From positions 34,409 through 98,408 of the forward strand of contig NZ_VWRN01000074.1 of assembly GCF_008632125.1 (NCBI RefSeq): 64,000 bases of DNA, given 5' to 3'. Made by a program: the position numbers and the translations under genes. The notes under the pieces were generated by a model. The model did not search any database and was not told the origin of the DNA. It was given only the letters and a program-made list of their open reading frames with translations. Source of the stretch: Cupriavidus cauae. Its GTDB lineage: Bacteria; Pseudomonadota; Gammaproteobacteria; Burkholderiales; Burkholderiaceae. Shown here one piece after another: positions 1-8,246 of the stretch (the stretch's first letter is position 1; each line of letters begins with the position of its first letter).

Positions 1-2
1 TG

Positions 3-782
3 CGCGTCGAGCGTGCCGCGGCGGACCAGTGCGTGATCGTCGAGGTCGAGCCGCGCCGCAATCTGCTGCATCGCTCCGACCAGTTCAAGTCCAAGCTGCT
101 GGCCGCCAATATCGACCAGGTGGCGATCGTGCTGGCGACCGAGCCCAGCTTCTCCGAGGACCTGCTGGGCCGCGCGCTGGTTTCCGCCGAGGCGCTGGAG
201 ATCGCGCCGCTGATCCTGCTGAACAAGACGGACCTGACCGAGCGGCTGGAGGAGGCGCGGCGCCGGCTGACGCTGTACCGCCAGCTCGGCTATCGCACCG
301 TGGAGCTGTCGGTGCACGGCAACCCCGAGGACGCGCTGGCGCAACTGCGCCCGCTGACCGCCGGGCGCGCGACCATCCTGATCGGCCAGTCCGGCATGGG
401 CAAGTCGTCGCTGCTGAATCTGCTGATTCCCGGCGTGGAGGCGCAAACCCGCGAGATCTCGGCCAAGCTCGATTCGGGCAAGCACACCACGACGTTCACG
501 CGGCTCTACCACCTGCCCGACGACTGGGGCCAGGGCGGCAGCCTGATCGATTCGCCCGGCTTCCAGGAGTTCGGCCTGCACCATCTGTCCGAAGGGATGC
601 TCGAGCGCGCCTTCCCCGAATTCCGCCCGCGGCTGACCGAATGCCGCTTCTACAACTGCCACCACATCAACGAACCGGGGTGCGGGGTGCTGGCCTCGGT
701 GGACGCCGGCGGCATCGCGCCGCGGCGGCATCAGCTGTATCTGCAGCTGCTGCACGAGTCGCGGCAGCAGAAGCCGTGGTAG
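3..782 (+). CDS. rsgA: RsgA, small-subunit ribosome maturation GTPase (5' partial)
   Basis: Ribosome-dependent GTPase RsgA (YjeQ), which binds the maturing 30S subunit and releases assembly factors on GTP hydrolysis. The frame is already open at the left edge and the first in-window start-like codon is a GTG at 33, so part of the N-terminal OB-fold lies outside the window. The visible part has the circularly permuted GTPase order: G4 motif NKTD first, then P-loop GQSGMGKSS, switch region KHTTTF and G3 motif DSPGF. A zinc site CRFYNCHH...C follows near the C-terminus, as in full-length family members. Identification is secure. The true start cannot be seen. Confidence 0.96.
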   Translation, partial: RVERAAADQCVIVEVEPRRNLLHRSDQFKSKLLAANIDQVAIVLATEPSFSEDLLGRALVSAEALEIAPLILLNKTDLTERLEEARRRLTLYRQLGYRTVELSVHGNPEDALAQLRPLTAGRATILIGQSGMGKSSLLNLLIPGVEAQTREISAKLDSGKHTTTFTRLYHLPDDWGQGGSLIDSPGFQEFGLHHLSEGMLERAFPEFRPRLTECRFYNCHHINEPGCGVLASVDAGGIAPRRHQLYLQLLHESRQQKPW

Positions 783-857
783 GCAAGCCGTAGGGGTCTC
801 TCCCCTCTCCCCAACCCCGTGCTAAGGTGTCCCGCATCCCCACTGCCGGTGACGCCG

Positions 858-1163
858 ATGAAACTGCTGCTGTCGACGCCCTCGCTGGTGCATGCGGCCC
901 ACTGCCGCAATCTGCTGCTGGCGGCGGGCATTCGCGCGCAACTGCGCAATACCTGGCTGGCCGGGGCGACCGGCGATATTCCGTTTGAGGAGAGCGCGCC
1001 GCAGGTGTGGCTGCTCGACGATGCGCGCGAGGAGGAAGCGTGGGCGGTGCTCGATGCCGCCGCCAATCCGGCGCCGGGGCCGCGCTGGCGCTGCACGCGC
1101 TGCGGCGAATGGCACGAGGCGCAGTTCGGCGCCTGCTGGCAGTGCGGCAGTCCGCGGCCGTGA
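858..1163 (+). CDS. DUF2007-type small protein with C-terminal zinc ribbon
   Basis: A 101-residue protein. The N-terminal part (MKLLLSTPSLVHAAHCRNLL) has the compact ferredoxin-like signature of DUF2007, called putative signal-transducing proteins, whose function is not established. The last 25 residues add a zinc ribbon, CTRCGEW then CWQCG. I chose the ATG at 858 because the family starts directly with the K/L-rich strand; an in-frame start at 819 would add 13 unrelated residues. The gene follows rsgA in the same direction after a 75-bp gap and faces a CbiB-like gene. Its stop codon is the first unit of a 13-bp tandem array. Confidence 0.8.
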   Translation: MKLLLSTPSLVHAAHCRNLLLAAGIRAQLRNTWLAGATGDIPFEESAPQVWLLDDAREEEAWAVLDAAANPAPGPRWRCTRCGEWHEAQFGACWQCGSPRP

Positions 1164-1275
1164 ATCGGCGGCCGTGAGCCTCAGCCCTGAACCGCAGCAC
1201 TGAGCCGGGGCACTGAGCCAAAGCGCCGAGCCGGGGCACTGTATCCGCAGCCATGAACCGGGACACTGAACCGCG
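1161..1275 (+). repeat. 13-bp tandem array anchored on the DUF2007 stop codon
   Basis: About nine degenerate units. The gene's stop TGA is at 1161, and TGA recurs at 1175, 1188, 1201, 1214, 1254 and 1267; the units at 1227 and 1240 carry CGA and TGT. Spacing is 13 bp, with two steps of 14. A representative unit is TGAGCCGGGGCAC. The array fills most of the gap to the convergent CbiB-like gene. No other element is visible in the gap. Confidence 0.85.
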
Positions 1276-1311
1276 GCCCGGGCATGGGCCGACTGCTCTG
1301 GCTGCCGACCC

Positions 1312-2304
1312 TCAGCCGACCCAGCTCGCCAGCGACAGCATCGCCAGCAGCAGCATCCACAGCACCACCGCGCGCCAGACCAGGCCGACCGCCGACTGCA
1401 GCGCGCGCACGCCGGGATCGGCGCCAAGTTCGGGCGCGGCCGGCTCGGGCACGCCGTCGTCCTCCATGCCGGGCGCATAGTCGAACGCGGCGCCGGTGCC
1501 GGGGCTGGCCAGCACCACGCTGGTGTCGTCCTCGGGCAGCGGCGTGCCGAGCCGCACGCCGAGCGCGCCGCCCCCGCTGGCCAGCAGGATGCCGTTGGTC
1601 TCGTCGCGCCACTTGCGCGCATGGTTGCGCCAGGCGTAGACGGCGTCCTCGAAGTTGCCGACGATCGCAAAGCCGATCGCCGTCAGCCGCGACGGGATCC
1701 AGTCCATCAGATGGAAGGCGCGCGCCGCGAAGCGGCCGAAGGCCGGGCTGCGCTCGGACGACGGCAGGTTCCACTGCCGCGACAGATATTCGGCGACGCG
1801 GTACAGCACCACGCCGGCGGGGCCGATCGGCAGCAGGAACCAGAAGAACACCCCGAACACATGCCGGTGCACGGCGACGATGGCCGCCTCGAGCGTGTGG
1901 CGCACGATCTCGCTGATCGGCATGTCGACGGTATCGAGCCCGGTCCACTCGTGCAGCAGCGCGCGGGCGGTGGCCGGATCGTCGCGATTGAGCGCGTCGT
2001 GGATATCGGTGAAGTAGTGGCTGAACTGGCGGAAGCCCAGCGTCAGGTACAGCAGCAGGACGTTCCAGGCGAGCGTCAGCGCCACGCTGATGGTGGCCAG
2101 CAAGTGATGGACTACGAGCGCCGCCAGGGTCAGCGGCAGCGCCACCGTCATCCACGCCAGCGCCGCGTCGCGCGGCCGGCCGGTGTCGAAGGCGCGCTCG
2201 GCCCGTTCGGCGAGCGCGCGCACCATTTCGTGAATGGGATTGTTGCGGCCCAGGGCGCGGAACTGCTCGGCGATCAGCGCAAGAAGGACGGAAACGAAGG
2301 TCAT
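1312..2304 (-). CDS. CobD/CbiB-family membrane protein
   Basis: A 330-residue integral membrane protein of the CobD/CbiB family. CbiB proper attaches aminopropanol to adenosylcobyric acid in cobalamin synthesis. No other cobalamin gene is present here, and CbiB-like proteins near rsgA are known in beta-proteobacteria without proven function, so the enzymatic role is uncertain. Hydrophobic segments are visible near residues 45-65, 70-90, 150-170 and at the C-terminus (LWMLLLAMLSLASW). The start at 2304 (MTFVSVLLALIAEQ) matches the family's usual first helix; the upstream in-frame GTG at 2355 would add 17 non-conserved residues. Confidence 0.75.
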   Translation of the reverse strand: MTFVSVLLALIAEQFRALGRNNPIHEMVRALAERAERAFDTGRPRDAALAWMTVALPLTLAALVVHHLLATISVALTLAWNVLLLYLTLGFRQFSHYFTDIHDALNRDDPATARALLHEWTGLDTVDMPISEIVRHTLEAAIVAVHRHVFGVFFWFLLPIGPAGVVLYRVAEYLSRQWNLPSSERSPAFGRFAARAFHLMDWIPSRLTAIGFAIVGNFEDAVYAWRNHARKWRDETNGILLASGGGALGVRLGTPLPEDDTSVVLASPGTGAAFDYAPGMEDDGVPEPAAPELGADPGVRALQSAVGLVWRAVVLWMLLLAMLSLASWVG

Positions 2305-2451
2305 CTCGGGTCGAAAATAGGCGGCGAGGCGAGCTGCCGGGGCGTCCCGGACCATGTGCCGGTCCGGGCGCTTATCTATAGCGAGAAGATAGCACAGCGC
2401 TTCCGCCTGCCCTGCCGGGCGGGACTTGCGTTACATCTGCCTGCCGTCATC

Positions 2452-2530
2452 CCGCCGCCCTCGCGCATGCGGGCGTGCGGCGGCCTGACGGCACAGGGAT
2501 GAGTCAGCGGGTCCCCGCTTTCGCGGGGAC
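2452..2530. repeat. REP-like palindromic element
   Basis: Two inverted repeats lie side by side: TGCCGTCA at 2452-2459 paired with TGACGGCA at 2486-2493, and a perfect hairpin GTCCCCGC-TTTC-GCGGGGAC at 2511-2530. The second matches a hairpin family also seen at 60044-60112. It lies 3' of the pirin gene and 5' of the CbiB-like gene, so it may also act as a transcription terminator. No associated transposase (RAYT) gene is in the window. Confidence 0.7.
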
Positions 2531-2543
2531 GACCCCTTGCATG

Positions 2544-3242
2544 TCACGGCAGGTCGAACACCAGCACCTCGGCGCCATCGCCCTGCGCCAGGCTGAGCGC
2601 ATCGACGCCTTCGAGCTTCGCGGCATCGCCGGCCTCCAGCGCCTGGCCGTTGACCGTGATGGCGCCGCGGGCGACATGCACATAGGCGCGCCGTCCCGGG
2701 GCCAGCGCCAGCGTGGCGGCCTCGTCGCCATCGAACAGGCCGGCGTAGAGACGCACGTCCTGATGGATCCGCACCGAGCCGTCGGCCCCGTCGCGGCTGC
2801 CGACCAGGCGCAGCCGGCCGCGCTTGTCGGCAGCGTCGAAATGCTTCTCCTCGTAGCCCGGCTCGATGCCGTTGCGGTCCGGCACGATCCAGATCTGCAG
2901 GAAATGCGTGGTGTCGTGCGCCGCGTGGTTGTACTCGGAGTGCCGCACGCCGGTGCCGGCGCTCATCCGCTGCACGTCGCCGGGGCGGATCACGCTGCCG
3001 TTGCCGATGCTGTCCTTGTGCGCCAGCTCGCCCGACAGCACATAGCTGATGATCTCCATGTCGCGGTGGCCGTGCGTGCCGAAGCCCATGCCGGGCGCGA
3101 CGCGGTCTTCGTTGATGACCCGCAGCGGCCCGAACTGCACATGGCGCGGATCGAAGTAATCGGCGAACGAGAAGCTGTGATACGACTGGAGCCAACCATG
3201 GTCGGCATAACCACGTTCTGCGGACTTGCGAATTTCAATCAT
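2544..3242 (-). CDS. Pirin-family cupin protein
   Basis: A 232-residue bicupin of the pirin family (YhhW/quercetin 2,3-dioxygenase-like). The N-terminal cupin holds the usual metal ligands: HGHRDMEI around residue 58, and RHSEYN around residue 100, supplying three His and one Glu for Fe(II). The C-terminal part is the pirin C domain with the weaker ligand set. Some members oxidise quercetin; bacterial roles vary and the substrate cannot be inferred. It is divergent from a LysR gene with a 150-bp shared control region, a common arrangement in which the regulator controls pirin. The ATG at 3242 starts directly with the conserved MIEIRKS motif. Confidence 0.93.
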   Translation of the reverse strand: MIEIRKSAERGYADHGWLQSYHSFSFADYFDPRHVQFGPLRVINEDRVAPGMGFGTHGHRDMEIISYVLSGELAHKDSIGNGSVIRPGDVQRMSAGTGVRHSEYNHAAHDTTHFLQIWIVPDRNGIEPGYEEKHFDAADKRGRLRLVGSRDGADGSVRIHQDVRLYAGLFDGDEAATLALAPGRRAYVHVARGAITVNGQALEAGDAAKLEGVDALSLAQGDGAEVLVFDLP

Positions 3243-3375
3243 TTTGATGTCCTTCCTGGCTAGTGGTCCTCGGCTTCATCCTCCCGGACTTGCATATGGA
3301 CCGTCTGTTCTGCAACGATGCTAGGAAGTTTAGGACGCCTGCGCTATATTGGCGGCGGGCCATTTGCAAGCACTC

Positions 3376-3392
3376 ATTCAGAATTTCTGAAT
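3376..3392. promoter_or_regulatory. Inverted repeat touching the LysR start codon, probable autoregulatory operator
   Basis: ATTCAGAA-T-TTCTGAAT is a perfect 8-bp inverted repeat and fits the T-N11-A LysR box. Its last base is directly before the ATG at 3393, so binding would block both transcription and any ribosome binding site. No Shine-Dalgarno sequence is visible for this start. Confidence 0.6.
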
Positions 3393-4316
3393 ATGCCACT
3401 CTCTCTCGAATCCCTGGAAGTTCTCGACGCGATCGAACGCAAGGGCAGCTTCGCGGCCGCCGCGCATGAAATGGGCAAGGTGCCGTCGGCGCTCACCTAT
3501 GTGGTGCGCCGGCTGGAGGAAGACCTCGACGTGCTGCTGTTCGATCGGCGCCGCCACCGTGCCGAGCTGACCCCGGCCGGCCGCGCGCTGCTCGACGAGG
3601 GCCGCCACCTGCTGCACGCGGCCGACGACCTGGCGCGCCGGGTCAAGCGCCTGGCCACCGGCTGGGAGGCCAGCCTCAATATCGTGGTCGACGACCTGAT
3701 CAATTTCCGCGCGCTGCTGCCGGTGATCCAGGACTTCTACGCGGAGAACAGCGCCACGCGGCTGCGCTTCGCCAAGGAGGTGCTGGGCGGCTCCTGGGAC
3801 GCGCTGGTCAGCAACCGCGCCGACCTGGTGATCGGCGGCGCCTACGACGCGCCCAGCACCCAGGGCTTCCAGATCCGCTCGCTCGGCGCGATGCCGTTCG
3901 TGTTCGCGGTCGCCGCTCACCATCCGCTCGCCACCGAGCCCGGCCCGCTGACCAGCACGCAGATCGCCCGCCACCGCATCGTCGCGGTCGGCGACACCTC
4001 GCGCAATCTGCCGGCGCGCACGCATGGCGTGCTGGCCGGGCAGGACATGCTGGTGGTGCCGACCATGCGCGACAAGCTCGATGCGCAGATCCGCGGCCTG
4101 GGCTGCGGCTGGCTGCCGGCGCCGATGGCGCAGCCGCATATCGAGAGCGGCGTGCTGCAGGTGCGCGAGACCGTCGAGGTGCGCGCGCCCGGCACCTTCA
4201 CCATCGCCTGGCGCACCAGCCATCGCGGCAAGGCGCTGCAATGGTGGACCGACAAGCTGCAAAATCCCCGGCTGGCGCAGGCGCTGCTGTCGCAACAACC
4301 GGGCGCGCCGGAGTAG
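3393..4316 (+). CDS. LysR-family regulator, probably of pirin
   Basis: A 307-residue LysR-type transcriptional regulator. The winged helix-turn-helix covers roughly residues 1-60 (SFAAAAHEMGKVPSALTYVV then LEEDLDVLLFDR), followed by the linker helix and an effector domain starting near residue 88 (SLNIVVDDLINF). I chose the ATG at 3393 because conserved LysR sequence (MPLSLESLEVLDAIERKGSF) starts there; a longer frame from 3318 adds 25 unrelated residues. It is transcribed away from the pirin gene, so regulation of pirin and of itself through the shared region is likely. The inducer is unknown. The stop is only 6 bp before the gluQ start. Confidence 0.92.
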   Translation: MPLSLESLEVLDAIERKGSFAAAAHEMGKVPSALTYVVRRLEEDLDVLLFDRRRHRAELTPAGRALLDEGRHLLHAADDLARRVKRLATGWEASLNIVVDDLINFRALLPVIQDFYAENSATRLRFAKEVLGGSWDALVSNRADLVIGGAYDAPSTQGFQIRSLGAMPFVFAVAAHHPLATEPGPLTSTQIARHRIVAVGDTSRNLPARTHGVLAGQDMLVVPTMRDKLDAQIRGLGCGWLPAPMAQPHIESGVLQVRETVEVRAPGTFTIAWRTSHRGKALQWWTDKLQNPRLAQALLSQQPGAPE

Positions 4317-4322
4317 CCGGAC

Positions 4323-5363
4323 ATGACAGCAGTACCGGGGCAGACCGATCAGCCATCGGATCGTCGGCCGTCAGAACCCCGGCCCGCCGGCCGTCGGTCG
4401 TCCGATCTTCAGCCGTCCGATCTTCCGCCGTCCGACCGTCAGTTGCCGGATAGCCGGCCGCGAGATGGCCGGCCGTCAGATCCACCCTACCGCGGCCGCT
4501 TCGCCCCCTCCCCCACCGGGCCGCTGCATCTGGGCTCGTTGGTCACCGCGCTGGCAAGCTGGCTCGACGCGCGCGCCCATCGCGGCCAGTGGCTGGTGCG
4601 CATCGAGGACATCGACTATCCCCGCTGCGTGCGCGACGCCGACCGCCAGATCCTGCAGACGCTCGACCGCCTGGGCCTGCATCGGGACGAGGAGCCGGTC
4701 TGGCAGAGCCGGCGGGAGGCGCTGTACGCCGACGCGCTGCACCGGCTCGAGGCGGCCGGGCTGGTCTATCCCTGCGGCTGCTCGCGCAAGGAGATCGCCG
4801 ACTCGCTGCGGCACGTGCGCGAGCGCCATCAGACCCTGGCCTATCCCGGCACCTGCCGCAACGGCCTGCACGGCAAGCTGCCGCGCGCCTGGCGCGTGCG
4901 CGTGCCGGACGGCGAGGCGGCGCTGCTGTGTTTCGACGATCGCTGGCAGGGCCGGCAATGCCAGGACCTGGCCACCGAGCTGGGCGACTTCGTGCTGCGC
5001 CGGGCCGATGGCCTATGGGCGTATCAACTGGCGGTGGTGGTCGACGACGGGCTGCAGGGCATCACGCATATCGTGCGCGGCGCCGACCTGCTGGATTCGA
5101 CGCCGCGGCAGATTCATCTGCAGCGGCTGCTGGGGTTGCCGACGCCGGCCTATCTGCATGTGCCGGTGGTGGTCAACGAGATCGGGGAGAAACTGAGCAA
5201 GCAGACCGGCGCCGAAGCGGTCGACGCGCTCGCGCCGCTGGACGCGCTGCGCGCGGCCGGCGCGCATCTGGACTTGCGCAGCGGCCGCACCGATGTGGAG
5301 GGCTGGCTGGCCGAGGCGACGGCGCAGTGGGCCGCGAGGTGGGTGACACCGGCGGCCAGTTAG
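4323..5363 (+). CDS. gluQ: Glutamyl-Q tRNA(Asp) synthetase with a repeat-built N-terminal extension
   Basis: GluQRS attaches glutamate to queuosine at position 34 of tRNA(Asp). The catalytic core begins near residue 56 (RGRFAPSPTGPLHLGS) with the HIGH-type motif HLGS; zinc-site cysteines are at CGCSRKE and TCRN; the KMSKS-type motif is KLSKQ. Like other GluQRS proteins it lacks the anticodon-binding domain. At 346 residues it is about 50 longer than usual. The excess is an N-terminal, Pro/Ser/Asp-rich stretch encoded by a 15-bp tandem array. There is no in-frame ATG between 4323 and the core; only a TTG at 4443 offers a later start, still inside the array, so at least part of the repeat must be translated. 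It begins 6 bp after the LysR stop. Confidence 0.93.
   Translation: MTAVPGQTDQPSDRRPSEPRPAGRRSSDLQPSDLPPSDRQLPDSRPRDGRPSDPPYRGRFAPSPTGPLHLGSLVTALASWLDARAHRGQWLVRIEDIDYPRCVRDADRQILQTLDRLGLHRDEEPVWQSRREALYADALHRLEAAGLVYPCGCSRKEIADSLRHVRERHQTLAYPGTCRNGLHGKLPRAWRVRVPDGEAALLCFDDRWQGRQCQDLATELGDFVLRRADGLWAYQLAVVVDDGLQGITHIVRGADLLDSTPRQIHLQRLLGLPTPAYLHVPVVVNEIGEKLSKQTGAEAVDALAPLDALRAAGAHLDLRSGRTDVEGWLAEATAQWAARWVTPAAS
4365..4484 (+). repeat. 15-bp tandem array translated as pentapeptides in gluQ
   Basis: Eight degenerate 15-bp units. In the gluQ frame they read as pentapeptides RPSEP, RPAGR, RSSDL, QPSDL, PPSDR, QLPDS, RPRDG, RPSDP. The length is a multiple of three, so unit gain or loss would not shift the frame. 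Confidence 0.85.
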
Positions 5364-5437
5364 GGAACCGCGCCGTCGTCAGGCGGCGCGTCGTGACGAA
5401 ACGCTTCGCCGGGAAGCGCCCGGAAGGCGAGCAGGAT

Positions 5438-6937
5438 TCAGGACTTGCGCGGCACGCCGCCGAGCAGCGCGGCGACGGGGCGCTTCGGCCGGGCGCGTGC
5501 CAGGCCGACCTGGCGCGGATCGAGCGTCGGCTCTGCAGGCGCCGACGATGCGCTCGGGCTCGGCTCGTAGGGCCGCGAGAAGAAGGGATCGTCGGCCGGC
5601 CGGAAGGCGTTGCGCGCATTGCCGTGATCGGTCTTGCGCGGACGGTCCTCGCTGTCGGCGCGCGGGCGGCGCGGTTCGCTCGAGCGGCCGCGGCGGCGGT
5701 CGTCGTCGGCGGCACGGAAGCGCGCAGCCGCCGGATCGAAGCCCTCGAGCTGCGCCCGCGGAATCTGCCGCTTCAGCATCTTCTCGATATCGGCCAGCAG
5801 GCGCTCGTCGCCCGGCACGAAGATCGACAGCGCGTCGCCGGTGGCACCCGCACGGCCGGTACGGCCGATCCGGTGCACATAGTCCTCGGCGTTGAACGGC
5901 AGATCGAAGTTGATCACGCAGGGCATGTCGGCGATGTCGAGGCCGCGCGCGGCGACGTCGGTCGCAACGAGCGCGTCGATGTTGCCCTGCTTGAAGCCTT
6001 CCAGCGTCTGCATCCGCTCGGTCTGGGTCTTGTCGCCGTGGATCGCGGCGGCATTGATGCCCTCGCGCTCCAGATGGCGCGCCAGGCGCGAGCAGCCGAT
6101 CTTGCTGTTGACGAAGACGATGCACTGGCGCGACAGGCCCTGTTCGGCGCGCTGCTTCAGCAGATGCACCACGGCCTCCTGCTTCTGGCCGTCCTGCACC
6201 TGGTACACGGTCTGGCGCACGTTCTCGTTGGCCGAATTGCTGCGCGCCACTTCGATCGTCACCGGCTGGTGCAGATAGCTGGCCGCCAGCTTCTTGATCT
6301 CGGGCGAGAAGGTCGCGGAGAACAGCAGCGTCTGGCGCTTGGCCGGCAGCAGGTTGATGATGCGCTGCAGGTCTGGCAGGAAGCCCATGTCGAGCATGCG
6401 GTCGGCTTCGTCCAGCACCAGCATCTGCACCTGCGACAGGTTGACCGACTTCTGCTGCATGTGGTCGAGCAGGCGGCCCGGGGTCGCGACCAGGATCTCG
6501 ACGCCGCGCCGCAGCGCGTCGGTCTGCGGATTCATGTCGACGCCGCCGAACACCACGGTGCTGCGCAGGTCGGTGTGGCGCGCATAGCGGGCCACGTTGT
6601 CGTAGACCTGGTCGGCCAGTTCGCGCGTCGGCGTCAGCATCAGCGCGCGCACCGGGTGCCGCGCCGGCGAGGCGCTGGCGTTGGCCAGCGGCAGCAGGCG
6701 CTGGATGATCGGCAGCGCGAAGCCCGCGGTCTTGCCGGTGCCGGTCTGCGCCGCGCCCATCACGTCCTTGCCCAGCAGCACCACCGGGATCGCCTGCGCC
6801 TGGATCGGCGTCGGCTTGGTATAGCCCTGCTCGGTCAGCGCCCGCAGCACGCGCGGGTCGAGCCCGAAGCTGTCGAAGGTGATGTCGTCGGTGGAAGTCG
6901 GTACAGCAGTGGTGTTCGTGTTCGTGGTGGTGGTCAT
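5438..6937 (-). CDS. rhlE: DEAD-box RNA helicase, RhlE type
   Basis: ATP-dependent RNA helicase involved in ribosome assembly and RNA turnover. All DEAD-box motifs are visible in order: Q motif GYTKPTPIQ, motif I AQTGTGKT, Ia PTRELADQ, Ib TPGRLLDH, II DEADRM, III SATFS, IV IVFVNSK, V ARGLDI and VI HRIGRTGRAG. The C-terminal 110 residues are Arg/Asp/Pro-rich and disordered (RRRGRSSEPRRPRADSEDRP), as in RhlE proteins, and likely aid RNA binding. I chose the ATG at 6937 (MTTTTNTNTTAVPTS), giving 499 residues; a longer frame to 7072 adds low-complexity sequence. A long leader of about 200 bp precedes it. Confidence 0.93.
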   Translation of the reverse strand: MTTTTNTNTTAVPTSTDDITFDSFGLDPRVLRALTEQGYTKPTPIQAQAIPVVLLGKDVMGAAQTGTGKTAGFALPIIQRLLPLANASASPARHPVRALMLTPTRELADQVYDNVARYARHTDLRSTVVFGGVDMNPQTDALRRGVEILVATPGRLLDHMQQKSVNLSQVQMLVLDEADRMLDMGFLPDLQRIINLLPAKRQTLLFSATFSPEIKKLAASYLHQPVTIEVARSNSANENVRQTVYQVQDGQKQEAVVHLLKQRAEQGLSRQCIVFVNSKIGCSRLARHLEREGINAAAIHGDKTQTERMQTLEGFKQGNIDALVATDVAARGLDIADMPCVINFDLPFNAEDYVHRIGRTGRAGATGDALSIFVPGDERLLADIEKMLKRQIPRAQLEGFDPAAARFRAADDDRRRGRSSEPRRPRADSEDRPRKTDHGNARNAFRPADDPFFSRPYEPSPSASSAPAEPTLDPRQVGLARARPKRPVAALLGGVPRKS

Positions 6938-7235
6938 GGTATGGGTGTCTGGCGAAGGCGAACCCGGCGCCAGCGGACACGCATCGATCGAACGCAATGG
7001 AACTGGCGGAAGCCGCGCAGCACTTGGCCTGGGCGGCAAGGGCGGAGTGGGGCTGTGGGGTCGGCACCGCATTCCGGCGCCGATTTCGAGGCCCCTGCCG
7101 CGTCGAGATCGGCAACATCTGGCAAGCCGATCAATAGCGCTACAGAATCAAAGACTTAGATTCTACAACAGCGGGCAGGTGCGGGGTAGTGCGGCGCTCG
7201 GGAGTGTGGTACGGGCGCTCCCTGGCCTCGGCAAG
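6938..7235. promoter_or_regulatory. Gap before rhlE with an inverted repeat, possible promoter region
   Basis: This 298-bp gap separates rhlE from dsdC; both are on the minus strand. It holds an AT-richer patch with the inverted repeat AGAATC-N9-GATTCT at 7144-7164. This probably contains the rhlE promoter and a leader of up to about 200 nt, possibly cold-responsive as for other DEAD-box genes, though no -10/-35 pair is convincing. No terminator for dsdC is obvious. Confidence 0.35.
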
Positions 7236-8231
7236 CTATCGGGGGCGCCGCGGCGGTGGCCGGCGCCTCTTGCCCGGCGCGGCGGCCCGCGTCAGCCACA
7301 GCGTCCGTGCCGCGCGAAAGCGCGCCCCCTCGGCCTCCAGCCAGCTTTCGATGGCAGCCACCTCCGGGCTCTGGCCGTGAGCCGAGACGAAGTAGTAGGC
7401 GGCCTGGCTGGGCAGATGCAGGCCGAACAGGTCGACCAGCCGGCCGGCCTGCAGGTCTTCCAGCACCAGCGCGGTCCGCCCCATCGCGACGCCCTGCCCC
7501 GCCAGCGCCGCGCCGATCGCCAGCTGCGACAGGTTGAAGCGCTGGCCCTGCGCCAGGTCCGGCACCGTGACGCCGGCCTGCGCCAGCCACGCGCCCCATT
7601 CGTCGAACTCTCCGGCGCCGTCCCAGGGGCTGGCGTCGTGCAGCAGCAGCTCGCCGCGCAGGTCGGCCGGCGAACGCAGCTCCGGATGCGCGGCGACGAA
7701 GGCGGGGCTGGCCACCGGCAGCAGCCATTCGTCGAGGAAGCGCCGCGCGTGCACGTCGCGGTAGGCACCCGGATCGAAGCGCACCGCCGCGTCGATGCCC
7801 TCGCGCAGCATCCGGCCGCGGTCCAGCGCCTGGAATTCGCCCTGCACGCGCAGGCCGATATCGGCATGGTCGCGGAAGAAGCTGCCCAGCCGCGGCGTCA
7901 GCCAGCGCATCGCGAACGAGGGGGAACAGGACAGTGACACCGGCCCCATCTCGCCGCGGCGGCGCAACTGGCCCAGCGCGCCTTCGATCGCTTGGAAGGA
8001 ATCGCGCAGCACCACGCGCAGCCGCTCGCCCTCGGGCGTCGGCACCAGCGCGCGCGGCGTGCGCACGAACAGCGGGCGTCCCAGCCATTGCTCCAGGTGC
8101 TTGACCTGCTGACTGACCGCGCCCTGGGTCACGCACAGCTCGCCGGCGGCACGGGTGAAGCTGTGGTGGCGCGCCGCCGCCTCGAAGCAGCGCAGCCAGG
8201 CAAGGAGGGAGGCGGAGAGCGTCGTGGTCAT
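7236..8231 (-). CDS. dsdC: LysR-family regulator of D-serine dehydratase (DsdC-like)
   Basis: A 331-residue LysR regulator of the GcvA/DsdC subgroup. The helix-turn-helix is at about residues 20-40 (SFTRAAGELCVTQGAVSQQV), followed by the effector domain from about residue 90. It is divergent from dsdA, the standard arrangement in which DsdC activates dsdA in response to D-serine. The start at 8231 (MTTTLSASLLAWLRCFEAA) fits family length; ATG at 8249 is an alternative that would overlap the palindromic operator. The C-terminus ends in a basic tail (GKRRRPPPRRPR). Assignment as DsdC rests on the neighbour gene. Confidence 0.85.
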   Translation of the reverse strand: MTTTLSASLLAWLRCFEAAARHHSFTRAAGELCVTQGAVSQQVKHLEQWLGRPLFVRTPRALVPTPEGERLRVVLRDSFQAIEGALGQLRRRGEMGPVSLSCSPSFAMRWLTPRLGSFFRDHADIGLRVQGEFQALDRGRMLREGIDAAVRFDPGAYRDVHARRFLDEWLLPVASPAFVAAHPELRSPADLRGELLLHDASPWDGAGEFDEWGAWLAQAGVTVPDLAQGQRFNLSQLAIGAALAGQGVAMGRTALVLEDLQAGRLVDLFGLHLPSQAAYYFVSAHGQSPEVAAIESWLEAEGARFRAARTLWLTRAAAPGKRRRPPPRRPR

Positions 8232-8246
8232 CGATATCGTTATCGA

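Noticed and set aside
771..793. A second TAG 11 bp after the rsgA stop with a 7-bp direct repeat
   Set aside because: It might be an incipient stop-anchored repeat, but with one copy and imperfect phase it cannot be told from chance.
4589..7159. Open frame of 856 codons on the plus strand over gluQ and rhlE
   Set aside because: Crosses two supported genes in the wrong frame or strand and has no family motifs.
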